A stretch of DNA of 64,000 nucleotides from Leptobrachium leishanense. Lineage: Eukaryota; Chordata; Amphibia; Anura; Megophryidae. The stretch spans positions 351,130,942-351,194,941 of the forward strand of contig CM019063.1 of the NCBI GenBank assembly GCA_009667805.1. Direction: 5' to 3'. The translations under genes and the position numbers were made by a program. The notes beneath the pieces were generated by a model that was given only the letters and a program-made list of their open reading frames with translations, ran no database searches and was not told the origin of the DNA. Shown here piece after piece: positions 42,693 to 53,335 of this stretch; the first letter of the stretch is position 1; each line of letters starts with the position of its first letter.

Positions 42693-44204
42693 AAATTCTG
42701 GAGTTAACCCCCTAGGTTGCCAGCCACCAATGGTGGAGATAGGGGGTTTCAATGAACCCCCTATCTCCCGATCCGTGCCGTGGCACCTACCTAGGGGTTA
42801 ATGTTTAGTATTGTTGGATTGGCCAGAGCATAGCCTTTCCAACCATACCAAAAAATGACCATTGACCATGTTAAAATTTAATTAAAAATATTAAAAATAA
42901 AAAATTTAATAAAAAAATATTAAGAAATAAATAAATTTAAAAAAGTAAATCGTTTTTTGTTTTGCTAATGCAGCAATATTGTTCCCATTTCAATTATAAT
43001 GTGAACAATGATGCTGAGCTGCACTAATTATTTTTGTATGGGTTGCGTTTGTTAAAAATTGTGTAATTTTCACCCAAAAAAAATGTATGTAACAAAACAA
43101 GTCCCCAATCTCTAATTATTTTAACAGGCGCAACTCATAGAAAATAGATTTATAACCGTAAACGCTCGCATGTTAAAATGTGAAAAATAAACACTTTACA
43201 GTCACCTTGTAAATTATTGAAAATTCAAATTTTATTGCATTTTAAGTTATAATATACAAACAGGATACATATACATATAACACAGACGTATACATATAAT
43301 ATAAATTATACCGCAGAGAGGTGCTTCCCCGCAGTGTGTGGATTCATATGCTGCATTAATTATACCGCAGCGCGCAGAGAGGCGCTTGTTCCCCACAGTG
43401 TGCGTATTTAATATGCCGCATTCTTTTTATTTAATTTCTTCGTTTTAAATCATTTTATTTTTCGTTTCTGATAATTTTGTAACTTTGTTCACCTTTTTTT
43501 CCATTTTAAAACCTTTTATTCTGTTTTTTTATTTTTAAAGTCAGACCATTTGGGTCAGTTTTGCATTTTTTAAAATCGTTTTGTTCATTTTTGTCCCTTT
43601 CATAGTCGATTTTAAAAAACTTAATATGATTAAATAAAGTTGTGCAATGCATTATTCATAAGAAAAAAAGGATCTTTATTCAATAAACAAAAACCGATAT
43701 AATAGGCAGAATCACCGTATCACCAGAATTATCGGCCGTATCAACAGAATTATCGGATCGTATCGACAGAATTATCGGATCTTATCGACAGAATTATCGG
43801 ATCATTGGAAATGGTCAAGTCAAGTCATGGAATTGGAATGAAAAATGATATGATACAAATATAGAATCCGATATAACTGATAAAATAATATGATGTCCAA
43901 AATTATGGATTACTGAAATGTTAACGAAATCCCGAATGGAACCGAAATCACGAATAGAGCCAAAATAAATTTCGCTTTGACCCAGGACATACTTGAAAAC
44001 GAGAGAAATCTCAATGTATCCTTCCTGGTAAAATCCTTTATAAATAGATTTCAAGTCCATTCGAAAACTCCAAAAATTTTTGTTTCGACTCAGAGATTTT
44101 TTTCGGATCTGAAGTTTTTCGGATCTGGACCGATTCGGAAATTCGGACGAATCCGAAGACACGAATCGGGACATTTCGTGGAAAATCCGAAACGCACATC
44201 CCTA
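42693..44204 (-). repeat. Right long inverted arm of the giant element
   Basis: Reverse complement of 22019-23493 with indels. It contains the ATTATCGGATC / GATAATTCTGTCGATAC repeats at 43720-43800. An inverted copy of the short interspersed repeat (43978-44048) interrupts it near GAATGGACTTGAAAT, a phrase also present in the MITE. It ends GCACATCCCTA. Confidence 0.8.
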
Positions 44205-45516
44205 TCGCTCGCTGTTTGGGTCCTGTCCCATCACGTTTAGGGGTATCGTTTGTAACCCTCCGGGGTCCCTTTACGCAGGCTACTACTCATGTTAATGTTT
44301 TTGCAAAGACCACGATAACAAACGATTGATCCCCCACATCAAGTCTCTTTCCTCCTCCTGCCGATACCAACTGCGTAATATTTACAGAATTCGGCCATTT
44401 CTTACCGCTGTCGCCACAAAACAACTCATACACGCCCTGGTAATCTCCCGACTCGACTATTGCAATAATCTCTTATCTGGCCTCCCTCTGTCCCACCTCT
44501 CCCCCCTACAATCCATCCTGAACGCCTCCGCCAGGCTAATTCACCTCACCTGCCGCTCTGTCTCTGCCGCTCCCCTCTGCGAGTCCCTTCACTGGCTCCC
44601 CATCCACTGCAGAATTAAGTTCAAAATCCTTATCCTTACCTACAAAAGCCTCACTAACTCAGCTCCCCACTACCTGTCCTCACTAATCACCAAATACACC
44701 CCAGCCCGCTCCCTAAGGTCAAACAGTGACCTGCGCCTAGCTTCTCCCCGCATCACCTCTTCCCATGATAGACTGCAGGATTTCTCACGCGCAGCCCCCA
44801 CTCTCTGGAACGCTCTCCCTCGTACTGTCAGACTTTCCCCTAACTTCTCTTCCTTCAAACGCTCCCTTAAAACATTCCTATTTAGGGAAGCCTACCACCC
44901 AACTCACTGACGCAACCATCAATCACTCTCACCTTACAGTCCTCTCCTCCTGTTTCCAACCCCAACCCTCCCAGATTGTGAGTTCCTACGGGAATAGGGC
45001 CCTCATCTCCTCCTGTACTGTTTGTCAAATGTTGTTCAATGTATTGTAACCCTGTCTGTACTGTGCTTATTGTACAGCGCTGCGGAATATGCTGGCGCTT
45101 TATAAATAAAGAATAATAAAATAATAATAATTTCTGTTTAATGTCATTTCTAATCGCATCTCTGTACATATTAGCAATAACAATCCTGTGTGCAAGTCAG
45201 TACCTTCAGAGAGTCACCAGGTATCTACTAATCTCAAGTATTTACCAGAACGATTGGTTTCTGCATCTGTCTGCCCTGCACCTTGAATACTTCACGGACT
45301 GTCGTTCCACGTATGTTGTTTCTGAGGGTGTCCTAGGCTTTCTGTCGGTCTCGAAACCCTCGGAGCCTAGAGGCAATTCAGCTAGTCCTTTGAGTCCCTT
45401 GGTTCTTGAATTACAACCTGTATTTTATGCAATTTCTGTGTTAATCAAGAAAGTATTGTTGCCCTTAAGGATCTCAACTCCGCTACTATTGGGGAAGCGA
45501 TATAGCTACCGTTACA
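44205..45516 (+). repeat. 5' LTR of G3 (truncated, split by a LINE)
   Basis: 44205-44328 and 45131-45516 match 49889-50390 of the 3' LTR (CGCTCGCTGTTTGGGTCCTG; ending GCTACCGTTACA). The LINE at 44329-45130 separates the two parts. The 5' 366 bp including most of U3, and hence the likely promoter, are gone. Confidence 0.88.
44329..45130 (+). mobile_element. L2-like LINE 3' fragment
   Basis: The open frame 44326-44910 (its first bases belong to the LTR) is the C-terminal part of an L2/CR1-group reverse transcriptase: LVISRLDYCNNLLSGLP, SARLIHLT, LHWLPIHCRIKFKILIL and the end WNALPRTVRLSPNFSSFK. The 3' end has AGCGCTGCGGAATATGCTGG, CGCTTTATAAATAAAG and an AATA-type tail. It is 5'-truncated. LTR bases GTTTA at the insertion point are reduced to G on one side, so there is a small target deletion rather than a clear duplication. 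Confidence 0.85.
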
Positions 45517-45530
45517 TTACAACAGGGCCA

Positions 45531-47396
45531 ATGGATCCGGCAACTGATTCTGACCTAATGTTTAAGCTGAGTAATATAATCTGTAAGCAAGAAGAGCAAG
45601 ATCATCGTTTGGATCAGTTTGCTCAGGCTTTGGGCCTACTCATAAAACAGGTTTTAGAATTGGGCCAGGCGTCGCCTCCTTCTCCTGCGATTGGCAGGTC
45701 CACACAAGCAGTCTCTGTGTCTTCTATGACTGCTACTGAGGTATCTCATGTTCACTTAAAGACTCCCACACGTTTTAATGGGAGTACTGGGTCTTGTAGA
45801 GGGTTTGTAACCCAAATAAGAATTATGTTCGAGTTAAACCCTGGCATGTGTTCCACAGATAGAGCCAAGGTGGGATATGTAATCAATCACCTGACTGATA
45901 AAGCTCTCCTGTGGGCAACCCCTTTATGGGATCTGGACAAACCAGTGATATACAACTATGCTGAGTTTATGAATAGCTTGAAGCGTACTTTTGACCTCGC
46001 TAGAAGGGCAACAGGGGCAGCCAGAGCTTTATTGCGTATTTCCCAGGGCAACCACCGAGTTGCTGAATATGCTATAGAGTTTAAAACTTTGTCATCAGAT
46101 CTTTTCTGGCCAAATGATGTGCTTGTAACGGCGTTTCTTGAAGGAATCTCAGAGGCTATTATGCATGATTTAGCGCCTCTATCATTACCTGAGGATCTGG
46201 AAGACCTCATAGATTACTGTATAGCACTAGATGATCAGATGCGTGACAGGAGGTCTGGTCGTAGCAAGTCACATAAGCCTGCCCAGGCTGCCTGTTCTAC
46301 TCCCAGGTCAGTTCATGCTGTCTCCCCTCCCAGACCGGTACCTTCTGAACCAGAACCTATGCAACTAGGTCGTTCTGGCATATCTGAGGAGGAGAGACAA
46401 TTTTGCCTTAGAGAAGGCCTCTGTTTTTACTGTGCAGACAAACAACATTTTTGTTTACAATGCCCCAAGAGACCTAAGAGGTCTAACGTGTCACAAGCGA
46501 GCATGGTATCCCCTGAAAGACTGGTTCTAGGTACTACTATTGTGTCTCTCATGTCTGATAAGAAAAGAAAGAAAAAATCTTGTGTGGTAGTGCCTGTAAC
46601 CATTGGTTGGGAAAAGGTCAAAATTTACATAGAGGCATTACTAGATTCTGGGTCTGCAGGTAACTTTCTGGACTCCGGGTTTGCAGTCATCCACCAAGTA
46701 CCTCTGGTTGAAAGAGAAGTGCCACTTCTCATAGAGAGTATCGATGGTAGGAGGTTGACAAGACCCCATGTTACGCATCAAACAATTCCTGTTTCTGTTA
46801 GCACTGGTGTACTGCATAAAGAAAAAATTCAGTTACAAATCATTGAATCACCTACTGTACCGATCATATTTGGTTATCCATGGTTAGCCAAACATAACCC
46901 TGTGGTAAACTGGGGAAGAGGGGAGCTGGAATCTTGGGGATCAAAATGTTGCTCCAGGTGTCTGGGTATGTCTGCTACTGTTGGTAGCTTGAATGTCGCC
47001 ACTGCTCCTCCGCTCTCTACCGAAGTACCCAACTGGTACACAGACTTAAAAGAGGTGTTCGATAAGGGTAAATCCGAGATCTTGCCACCTCACAGACCAT
47101 ATGACTGTGCCATAGAAATCATACCAGGCACCATGCCTCCAAGGGGTCATGTGTATCCACTGTCTCAGAAAGAATATGCTATTATGGAGGAATATATACG
47201 TGAAAACCTAGCCAAAGGGTTCATACGTTGTTCTTCCTCTCCTGCGGGAGCAGGGTTTCTCTTTGTGTCTAAAAAGGAGGGGGATTTAAGACCATGCATT
47301 GACTATAGAGGGTTAAACAGATTCACTATACGTAATGCCTACCCCATCCCTTTAATATCTGAGTTGTTCGACCGCTTAAGAGATGCCAAAATATAA
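45531..47396 (+). CDS. G3 gag, protease and N-terminal RT (open to 47396)
   Basis: I choose the ATG at 45531, 14 nt after the LTR (MDPATDSDLMFKLSN), because it matches the start of G2 gag; the frame upstream runs through the LTR and is not coding. Order: capsid region (TRFNGSTGSCRGFVTQIRI), CCHC knuckle CFYCADKQHFCLQC, protease ALLDSGSAGNFLDSG, then RT fingers ([20 protein letters not shown]). It is 622 residues to the stop. An extra base near 47388 ends the frame before the RT palm. It is the longest open retroelement frame here, encoding particle protein and protease. Confidence 0.85.
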   Translation: MDPATDSDLMFKLSNIICKQEEQDHRLDQFAQALGLLIKQVLELGQASPPSPAIGRSTQAVSVSSMTATEVSHVHLKTPTRFNGSTGSCRGFVTQIRIMFELNPGMCSTDRAKVGYVINHLTDKALLWATPLWDLDKPVIYNYAEFMNSLKRTFDLARRATGAARALLRISQGNHRVAEYAIEFKTLSSDLFWPNDVLVTAFLEGISEAIMHDLAPLSLPEDLEDLIDYCIALDDQMRDRRSGRSKSHKPAQAACSTPRSVHAVSPPRPVPSEPEPMQLGRSGISEEERQFCLREGLCFYCADKQHFCLQCPKRPKRSNVSQASMVSPERLVLGTTIVSLMSDKKRKKKSCVVVPVTIGWEKVKIYIEALLDSGSAGNFLDSGFAVIHQVPLVEREVPLLIESIDGRRLTRPHVTHQTIPVSVSTGVLHKEKIQLQIIESPTVPIIFGYPWLAKHNPVVNWGRGELESWGSKCCSRCLGMSATVGSLNVATAPPLSTEVPNWYTDLKEVFDKGKSEILPPHRPYDCAIEIIPGTMPPRGHVYPLSQKEYAIMEEYIRENLAKGFIRCSSSPAGAGFLFVSKKEGDLRPCIDYRGLNRFTIRNAYPIPLISELFDRLRDAKI

Positions 47397-48840
47397 AACA
47401 AAATTGGATCTTCGTGGGGCGTACAGTTTGGTGAGAATAAAGGAAGACCACGAGTGAAAGACTGCCTTTAAAACTCGCAGTGGTCATTATGAGTATTTAG
47501 TTATGCCTTTTGGTCTATGTAATGCGCCTGCAGTCTTCCAATACTTTATAAATGATGTCCTGAGGGACTTTTTGCAAGTCTTCGTAATCATCTATTTAGA
47601 TGATATTCTGATTTATTCCCCTGATGTTGAAACACACCATGTCCATGTGAGGACAGTGTTACAAATAAACTATACTGCAAGTTAGAAAAGTGTCTGTTTG
47701 ACATAACTTAAGTACATTTCCTGGGTTACATCATCACACCAAATGGGTTTGAGATGGATCCAAAAAAGCTATCTGCCATCAGAGAATGGCCACTACCTCA
47801 AGGTCTGAAAGCCATACAAAGATTTATTGGTTTCACAAACTATTCTAGGAGGTTTATCAAAGGGTTCTCTTCTGTTGTGTCTCCCATCACAGCCATGACT
47901 AAGAAGGGTGCTCAGAATCAGGTTTGGAGTGACCAGGCCAAGCAGGCATTCCAGTCACTTAAAGAAGCGTTTGTCTCAGCACCTATCCTAAGGCATCCAG
48001 TACCAGGCCTTCCATTTCAGCTTGAGGTTGATGCATCTGAAATAGGGATTGGTGCAGTTCTGTCTCAAAGAGAAAGTCCTGAGGTACCTGTAGATCCTTG
48101 TGGATTTTTCTCTAGAAAGATGACACCTGCTGAGAAAAACTATGACATAAGGAACAGAGAATTACTAGCAGTTATAGTGGCCGTCAAGGAATGGCGCTAT
48201 TTGCTAGAAGGCACTAAAGATCCCGTGATAATTATCACAGACCATAAGAATCTAGTGTACATGGGAGATGCCAAACGCCTGAATTCCAGGCAAGCCAGGT
48301 GGTCACTGTTCTTGTCAAGTTTCAACTTTTTGTTAACTTATCTTCCTGGTTCTAAAAACACAAAAGCTGACGCTTTATCTAGACAGTTCGAGTCATATGA
48401 ACAGCACACGTTTCACCACAGTCCAATCATTCCTCACGAGAGGATATTGGGTACCACGGTCTTGACAGTGTCTTTTCCTTTGCTGGAGAGAATCCAGGCT
48501 GGTCAGGGTGTTGCTCCTCTTGAAAAACCTCCTGGGAAAATGTTTGTACCTGAGGAGGAGAGAACACAGATGATGATGATTTATCATGATGCCAAGCCCT
48601 ATGGGCATATGGGAATAAATAAAACAGTGGCCACGATTAAGAAACAGTTCTGGTGGGTTGGTATGCGAAGGGATATTAAGGACTACATAACCACATGTGA
48701 CATGTGCTGTAGAAGTAAAAATCCCGGTCCTTACCTGTTGGTCTCTTACAGCCTTTACCAGTGCCAGAGAGACCTTGGTCCCACCTCTCGATGGATTTTA
48801 TCACAGATTTACCACCTTCCAAAGGCCATACTGTAGGTGG
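47397..48840 (+). pseudogene. G3 RT palm, RNase H and integrase N-terminus
   Basis: RT resumes in another frame: [15 protein letters not shown] at 47503 and an intact YLDDILIY, ending at 47685 after a deletion. 47754-48836 is open for 360 residues: RT thumb (RFIGFTNYSRRFIK), RNase H ([37 protein letters not shown]) and the integrase zinc-binding region ([10 protein letters not shown]). A frame change follows just before the catalytic core. Confidence 0.87.
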
Positions 48841-49521
48841 TAGATAGGTGGTAGATAGGTTCTCTAAGATGGTACACTTTATACCACTGGTAAAGCTTCC
48901 TTCAGCCAGTGAGCTGGTACCAGTATTCATACAAAATATTGTTAGAATTCATGGGGTCCCTCTGGGAATAGTATCCGACAGGGGAACTCAGTTTGTGTCT
49001 CGTTTCTGGGGAGGATTTTGTCAAAATCCTGCTGGATGAGGATGATTTAGCTTCTCTCTGCCAGGGCCAGGTAGAGAGACTGACTGATTTTTGGGCGTGT
49101 GCTTCAGTGAATGAAGTTTCTAAGCAAGATGCCTCATTGTGGTGAGTCCTGCTGGATGAGGATGATTTAGCTTCTCCTGTCTCGTATGCGCTGGCTTTGC
49201 CTCCTTCTCTACGTATACATAACGTATTTCATGTCAGCCTCCTGAAGCCTCTTACATGCAATAAGTACACCAGAGATGCTGTTCCCCCTCCACCTATCAA
49301 GTCTCAGGGTGAGGAGGAGTACGAGGTCCGTGCCATTCTGCGGTCTCGTCTGGTCAGAGGTGTCCTGCAGTACCTGGTGGACTGGGAGGGTTATGGTCCT
49401 GAGGATCGTTCTTGGCAAGATGCCTGCGATATCCATGCACCTCGTCTGGTTCGCCTGTTTCATGAGGCCCATCCTTCAGTGCCTGGTGGTCGTTCTGAGC
49501 CTGACCGTAGTCGGGGGGTTC
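48841..49521 (+). pseudogene. G3 integrase core (internally deleted) and chromodomain
   Basis: 48848-49039 encodes the start of the core (VDRFSKMVHFIPL, GIVSDRGTQFVSRFW). Then the expected SAYHPQTNG part and the post-core region are missing, replaced by about 150 bp that contain TGCTGGATGAGGATGATTTAGC twice (49030 and 49149). 49197 onward encodes IHNVFHVSLLKPL and the chromodomain (LVDWEGYGPEDRSW) and runs into the LTR. The integrase is certainly inactive. The flanking repeat suggests deletion or filler synthesis through short homologies. Confidence 0.85.
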
Positions 49522-50390
49522 TGTTACATCCTCAGCCCCTGCTGTGCCCCCTGGAGGATCTGGGCAAGAAGGGGGACCGCTGGCTGGCAGGGGGCCAGCA
49601 CTTTCTGCTGGCAGATCGGCATCTGAGGGGGCGGGGTCAGGTGTGGTTACCAGGAGCCGCAGGCTTTAAAACAGGGTTCGAGGAGTTGCCTCATCGCCCT
49701 GTTGTGGAGTTTACTTCACGCACCGCTACTTCCTGAATCTGTTTGAATTTACTGTTGACGACCCTGCTTTGTATGAGATTCCTGCTCCTGTTATTTGACC
49801 CGGCTTGGCTTTGACTACTCTCTCTATTGTGTATATTACGCTGTTTGTGTGTTTTAGTGATGTAACCCCATGCTGGTTGCTGGGTTAATCGCTCGCTGTT
49901 TGGGTCCTGTCCCATCATGTTTAGGGGTATCGTTTGTAACCCTCCGGGGTCCCTTTACCCAGGCTACTACTCATGTTAATGTTTTTGCAAAGACCACGAT
50001 TACAAACGATTGTTTATTTCTGTTTAATGTTATTTCTAATTGCATCTCTGTACATATTAGCAATAACAATCCTGTATGCAAGTCAGTACCTTCCGAGAGT
50101 CACCAGGTATATACTAATCTCAAATATTTACCAGAACGATTGGTTTCTGCATCTGACTGCCCTGCACCTTGAATACTTCACGGAATGTCATTCCACGTAG
50201 GGTGTCCTAGGCTTTCTGTTGGCCTCAAAACCCTCGGAGCCTAGAGGCAATTCAGCTAGTCCTTTGAGTCCCTTAGTTCTTGAATTAGAACCTGTATTTT
50301 ATGCAATTTCTGTGTTAATCAAGAAAGTATTGTTGCCCTTTAGGATCTCAACTCCGCTACTCTTGGGGAAGCGATATAGCAACCATTACA
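49522..50390 (+). repeat. 3' LTR of G3
   Basis: 869 bp, starting TGTTACATCCTCAGCC right after a G-rich polypurine tract (GTCGGGGGGTTC) and ending GCAACCATTACA. Matches the 5' LTR remnant with scattered substitutions. Confidence 0.88.
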
Positions 50391-53335
50391 TTTGATAGCT
50401 GCTGATCCAGGACTGATTAATTTTTATAAATGTCAGCCGGTCTACAGAGTCGGTGGACAGACGCACTCTTTTGTCTGTGACAAAACCTCCAGCGGCACTG
50501 AACGTCCTTTAAGAAAGCACGCTGGATGAAGGGAAACCTAGTAGCTGCATAGCATATTGGCTAAGTTCTGGCCAGTGATCAAATCTCAACACCCAGTAAG
50601 CCAGTGGATCATCTGCTGGAAAGGTATCCAGGTCTGCCCATGCCCCTAGGTAGTCCTGCATCATATGGTGAAGACGCTGGCAATGGGTGCCTGCATTTGC
50701 CCTGGGTGTCGTGGACTAAAAAAATTTATAAAGTCATCAGTCAAGTGGCCCCGGCCTTCACCGCTCTTCCTCTGATCATCTGCAGCCTCAGAAGCACCTG
50801 TGTCATCACTTGGTAACCTACCAGTGCCTGGAAAGGTGTTACACAAGTGTTGCTTTAGAGCGTACTCAAGTTGTTCCATCCGGTCCTCCCTCTGTGTGGG
50901 CGGGATGAGCTCTGCAACTTTACCCTTCTATCGTGGAACAAGAAGGCTTGCCAACCAGTAATGATCCCTCTCCTTGATAGCACGAATCCTGGGATCCTTT
51001 AGCAGGCTTTGCAGGATAAGGGAGCCCATGCAGCGTAGGTTGGAGGTGGCATTAGCTTCTGAGTCTTCCTGGTCAATTAGGATGACCCCATCGTGCACTT
51101 CCTCCTCCCAGCCACGTACTAGTCCTTGGGGTTCTGGGCACAGAAAACCCTCCCTTGAGGAATCTCCACCTTCAATGCCCCCACTACTTAAATATTCCTC
51201 CTCCTCCTCCTCCTGTCTGATCTGAGGACCCGCAAAAATGCTGTCTGTGTAAAGACTGGGGCCTTGAGAGCTAGGGAAGGCCTCCTCTTCCTCCCGCTGC
51301 TCTGCCTCTAGTGCCACATCTATAATTCCCTGCAGAGTGCGCTCCAGCAGGAACACTAAAGGAATGGTGTCACTGATGCATGCACTGTCCCTGCTCACCA
51401 TCCTCGTTGCCTCCTCAAATGGTGACAGTACAGTGCATGCATCCTTGATCATCAGCCACTGCGGGGGGGAAACCAAGTTGACCTGAACCTGTCCTTGTGC
51501 CATACTCACACAGGTACTCATTGATGACCCTCTGCTGCTTGTGCAGATGCTGCAGCATTGCTAATGTCGAGTTCCACCTGGTGGGCATGTCACAGATCAG
51601 ATGGTTTTTGGGAAGGTGGAATTCTCTTTGAATTTCTGCCAGTCGAACACTTGCTGGGACTGACCGTCTGAAGTGGCTGCAGACTTTTCTGGCCTGCTGA
51701 GAAGCTGTGCCAGCCCTGGGTACCTGGTTAGGAAATGCTGTACCACCAGATTTAGGATGTGTGCTAGGCATGGTACATGCATCAACTTACCCTGGTGTAG
51801 GGCGGAGAGAAGGTTGCTGCCATTATCACAGATGACCATTCCCAGCTGAAGTTGGCATGGTGTTAACCATCTCTGCACCTGCCCCTGCAGAGCTGACAGA
51901 ATTTCTGGCCCGGTGTGGCTCCTGTCCCCTAAACAAACCAGGTTAAGCACAGTATGGCATCTTTTTGCTTGAGCCATTGCGTAGCCCCTGCCACGCGTCG
52001 GTTTAACTGCCACTTCGCCAGAGACAGCGAAGGAGGAGGAAGAGGTGGTGGAGCAGACAGACCTCATACAAGCAGCTTTCTGGAGGCATGGTGGATGAAC
52101 AAACTCCAGCACAGAGCCCCATCCTGGATCCATTCCAGCTGCAAGCAGAGTTACCCAGTGTGCCGTGAAGGAAATGTAATGGCCCTGTCCATGCTTGCTG
52201 GACCACGTGTCTAAAGTCATGTGCACCTTGCTGCTGACTGCCTTTCCCAATGACTCGATAACATTGTCTTCCACGTGCTGGTATAGTGCTGGAATGGCCT
52301 TCCGTGAAAAGAAATGGGGTTTTGGAACCTGCCACTGTGGTACAGCACATTCAGCAAATTCACAGAAGGAAGCAGAGTCCACCAGCTGGAAAGGCAGCAG
52401 CTGTAATGCGAGTAATTTTGCTAAGCTGGCATTTAGACGCTGTGCTTGGGGATGGTTGGGACTATATTTTTTCTTACACTGCAGCAGCTGGGGAAACGTA
52501 ATCTGACTGCGTAAATCTTCAGCTGATGGGATGCTGTCACATTCTGAGGAAGGACCTGGTACACCCATTACTGTAGCATCATCCCTGTCAGTGGAGGTTG
52601 TAGGCAATGACATGGCAGGACATATAGTGGTGGTAGAGACAGATGAGGAGGAGGAGGACCTATGCAAAGTGTTGTGCCAACGGGATGCGTGGCAGGTGGT
52701 CATATGTCTCATCAAGCACGTGGTACCCAAGCGTGGGATGTCTTTCCCACACTTGATCCTCATCTGATATAGATTACAAATAGCAACGGTGCGGTTTGCT
52801 GCACTTTTCTTAAAGAACTCCCAGACAGCAGACTTCCTGTACATGTGCTTTGAGACAACAGCGCTCTGCACCTGAGCAGCTGTGACTTCTGATGCCTTGG
52901 ACTGGCTACAGTAGCTCATAGAGGACATTGTGCCTCGTGTTTGTTGTGCCTCCTCCTCCTCACTTGACTACTCTGTTCGATCAGGCACCCAGGTTGAGTC
53001 AGTGACCTCATCATCATCATCATCACCCCCTATCTCCTCGTCACTGGAGCCAACTCGGCAGTATGCTGCAGCTGCTGGGGGAACATGAGTGCCAGTTATT
53101 TGTGTGTCACTGGCACCCCCTCCCTCTTGGTTGATTATACTCCCTTCCTCAACCTCAGAGTTTGAATCAGAGCACTGGAGATGCTGTGCATCCTCAAGCA
53201 GCATGTCACTGTCATTGTAGTCAAACAATTCAGCTGACTCCTCCGTGTATGGTGGTGAGGCAACGGCAGGAGTAGCTGTGGACATGGAGGCTGCATTAGA
53301 TGCTTTAGGCAGCTGAGGTGGACTGTAAACCTCTA
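50391..53335 (-). mobile_element. hAT transposon 2, both ends missing
   Basis: Relative of hAT 1: from TTGATAGCTGCTGATCC (50392) it aligns with 16571 onward, and at the other side with 19300-19390 (GGAGGCTGCATTAGATG). The 3' part beyond the G3 insertion and the 5' part beyond about 53335 are absent, so no tips remain. Extra sequence at about 50805-50935 is not in hAT 1. Confidence 0.85.
50398..53285 (-). pseudogene. hAT 2 transposase (broken)
   Basis: 53285-52971 is the acidic N-terminal region, ending at a TAG; the same frame continues at once to 51597 (443 residues counted from the next ATG). It carries the BED finger (VWEFFKKSAANRTVAICNLY, RHMTTCH; the second cysteine of the first pair is Tyr here) and core motifs VICDNGSNLLSALH and VPCLAHILNLVVQ. 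After a frameshift, 51771-51415 and 51521-50928 carry the rest. The dimerisation end is degraded near 50480-50600. Compared with hAT 1 it has fewer frameshifts in the first half. The loss of a zinc-binding cysteine would impair DNA binding. Confidence 0.85.

Larger units (their letters stand above)
22019..44204. mobile_element. Candidate giant hAT-type element (22 kb) with accessory genes
   Basis: Left tip TAGACTTGTGCACC and right tip GCACATCCCTA match the two tips of the MITE at 15734-16247, which has a proven hAT-type 8-bp duplication. Inside each tip the sequence continues as an inverted repeat of about 1.5 kb. The interior holds a plus-strand hAT transposase locus (25411-28740), a minus-strand Myb/SANT-like spliced gene (38413-42200), and a second minus-strand spliced gene candidate (29398-35706). 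Nested later insertions include Gypsy G2 (5.4 kb), a foldback element and a CR1-like LINE end. No target duplication flanks the whole (ATTGCAGC on the left, TCGCTCGC on the right), so one end may derive from another copy through a rearrangement. Confidence 0.55.
44205..50390 (+). mobile_element. Ty3/Gypsy chromovirus G3, 5' LTR truncated
   Basis: Plus-strand Sushi-type element: 5' LTR remnant, gag, protease, RT, RNase H, damaged integrase, chromodomain, 3' LTR. The 3' LTR is 869 bp (49522-50390). The 5' LTR begins at the base equivalent to 49889, so about 366 bp are missing, and the missing edge coincides with the tip of the giant element. On the right the 3' LTR is followed at once by hAT 2 sequence, so G3 inserted into hAT 2. 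Confidence 0.9.

Noticed and set aside
45141..45530. N-terminal extension of the G3 gag frame through the LTR
   Set aside because: Chance openness. The ATG at 45531 matches the G2 gag start at the same distance from the LTR.
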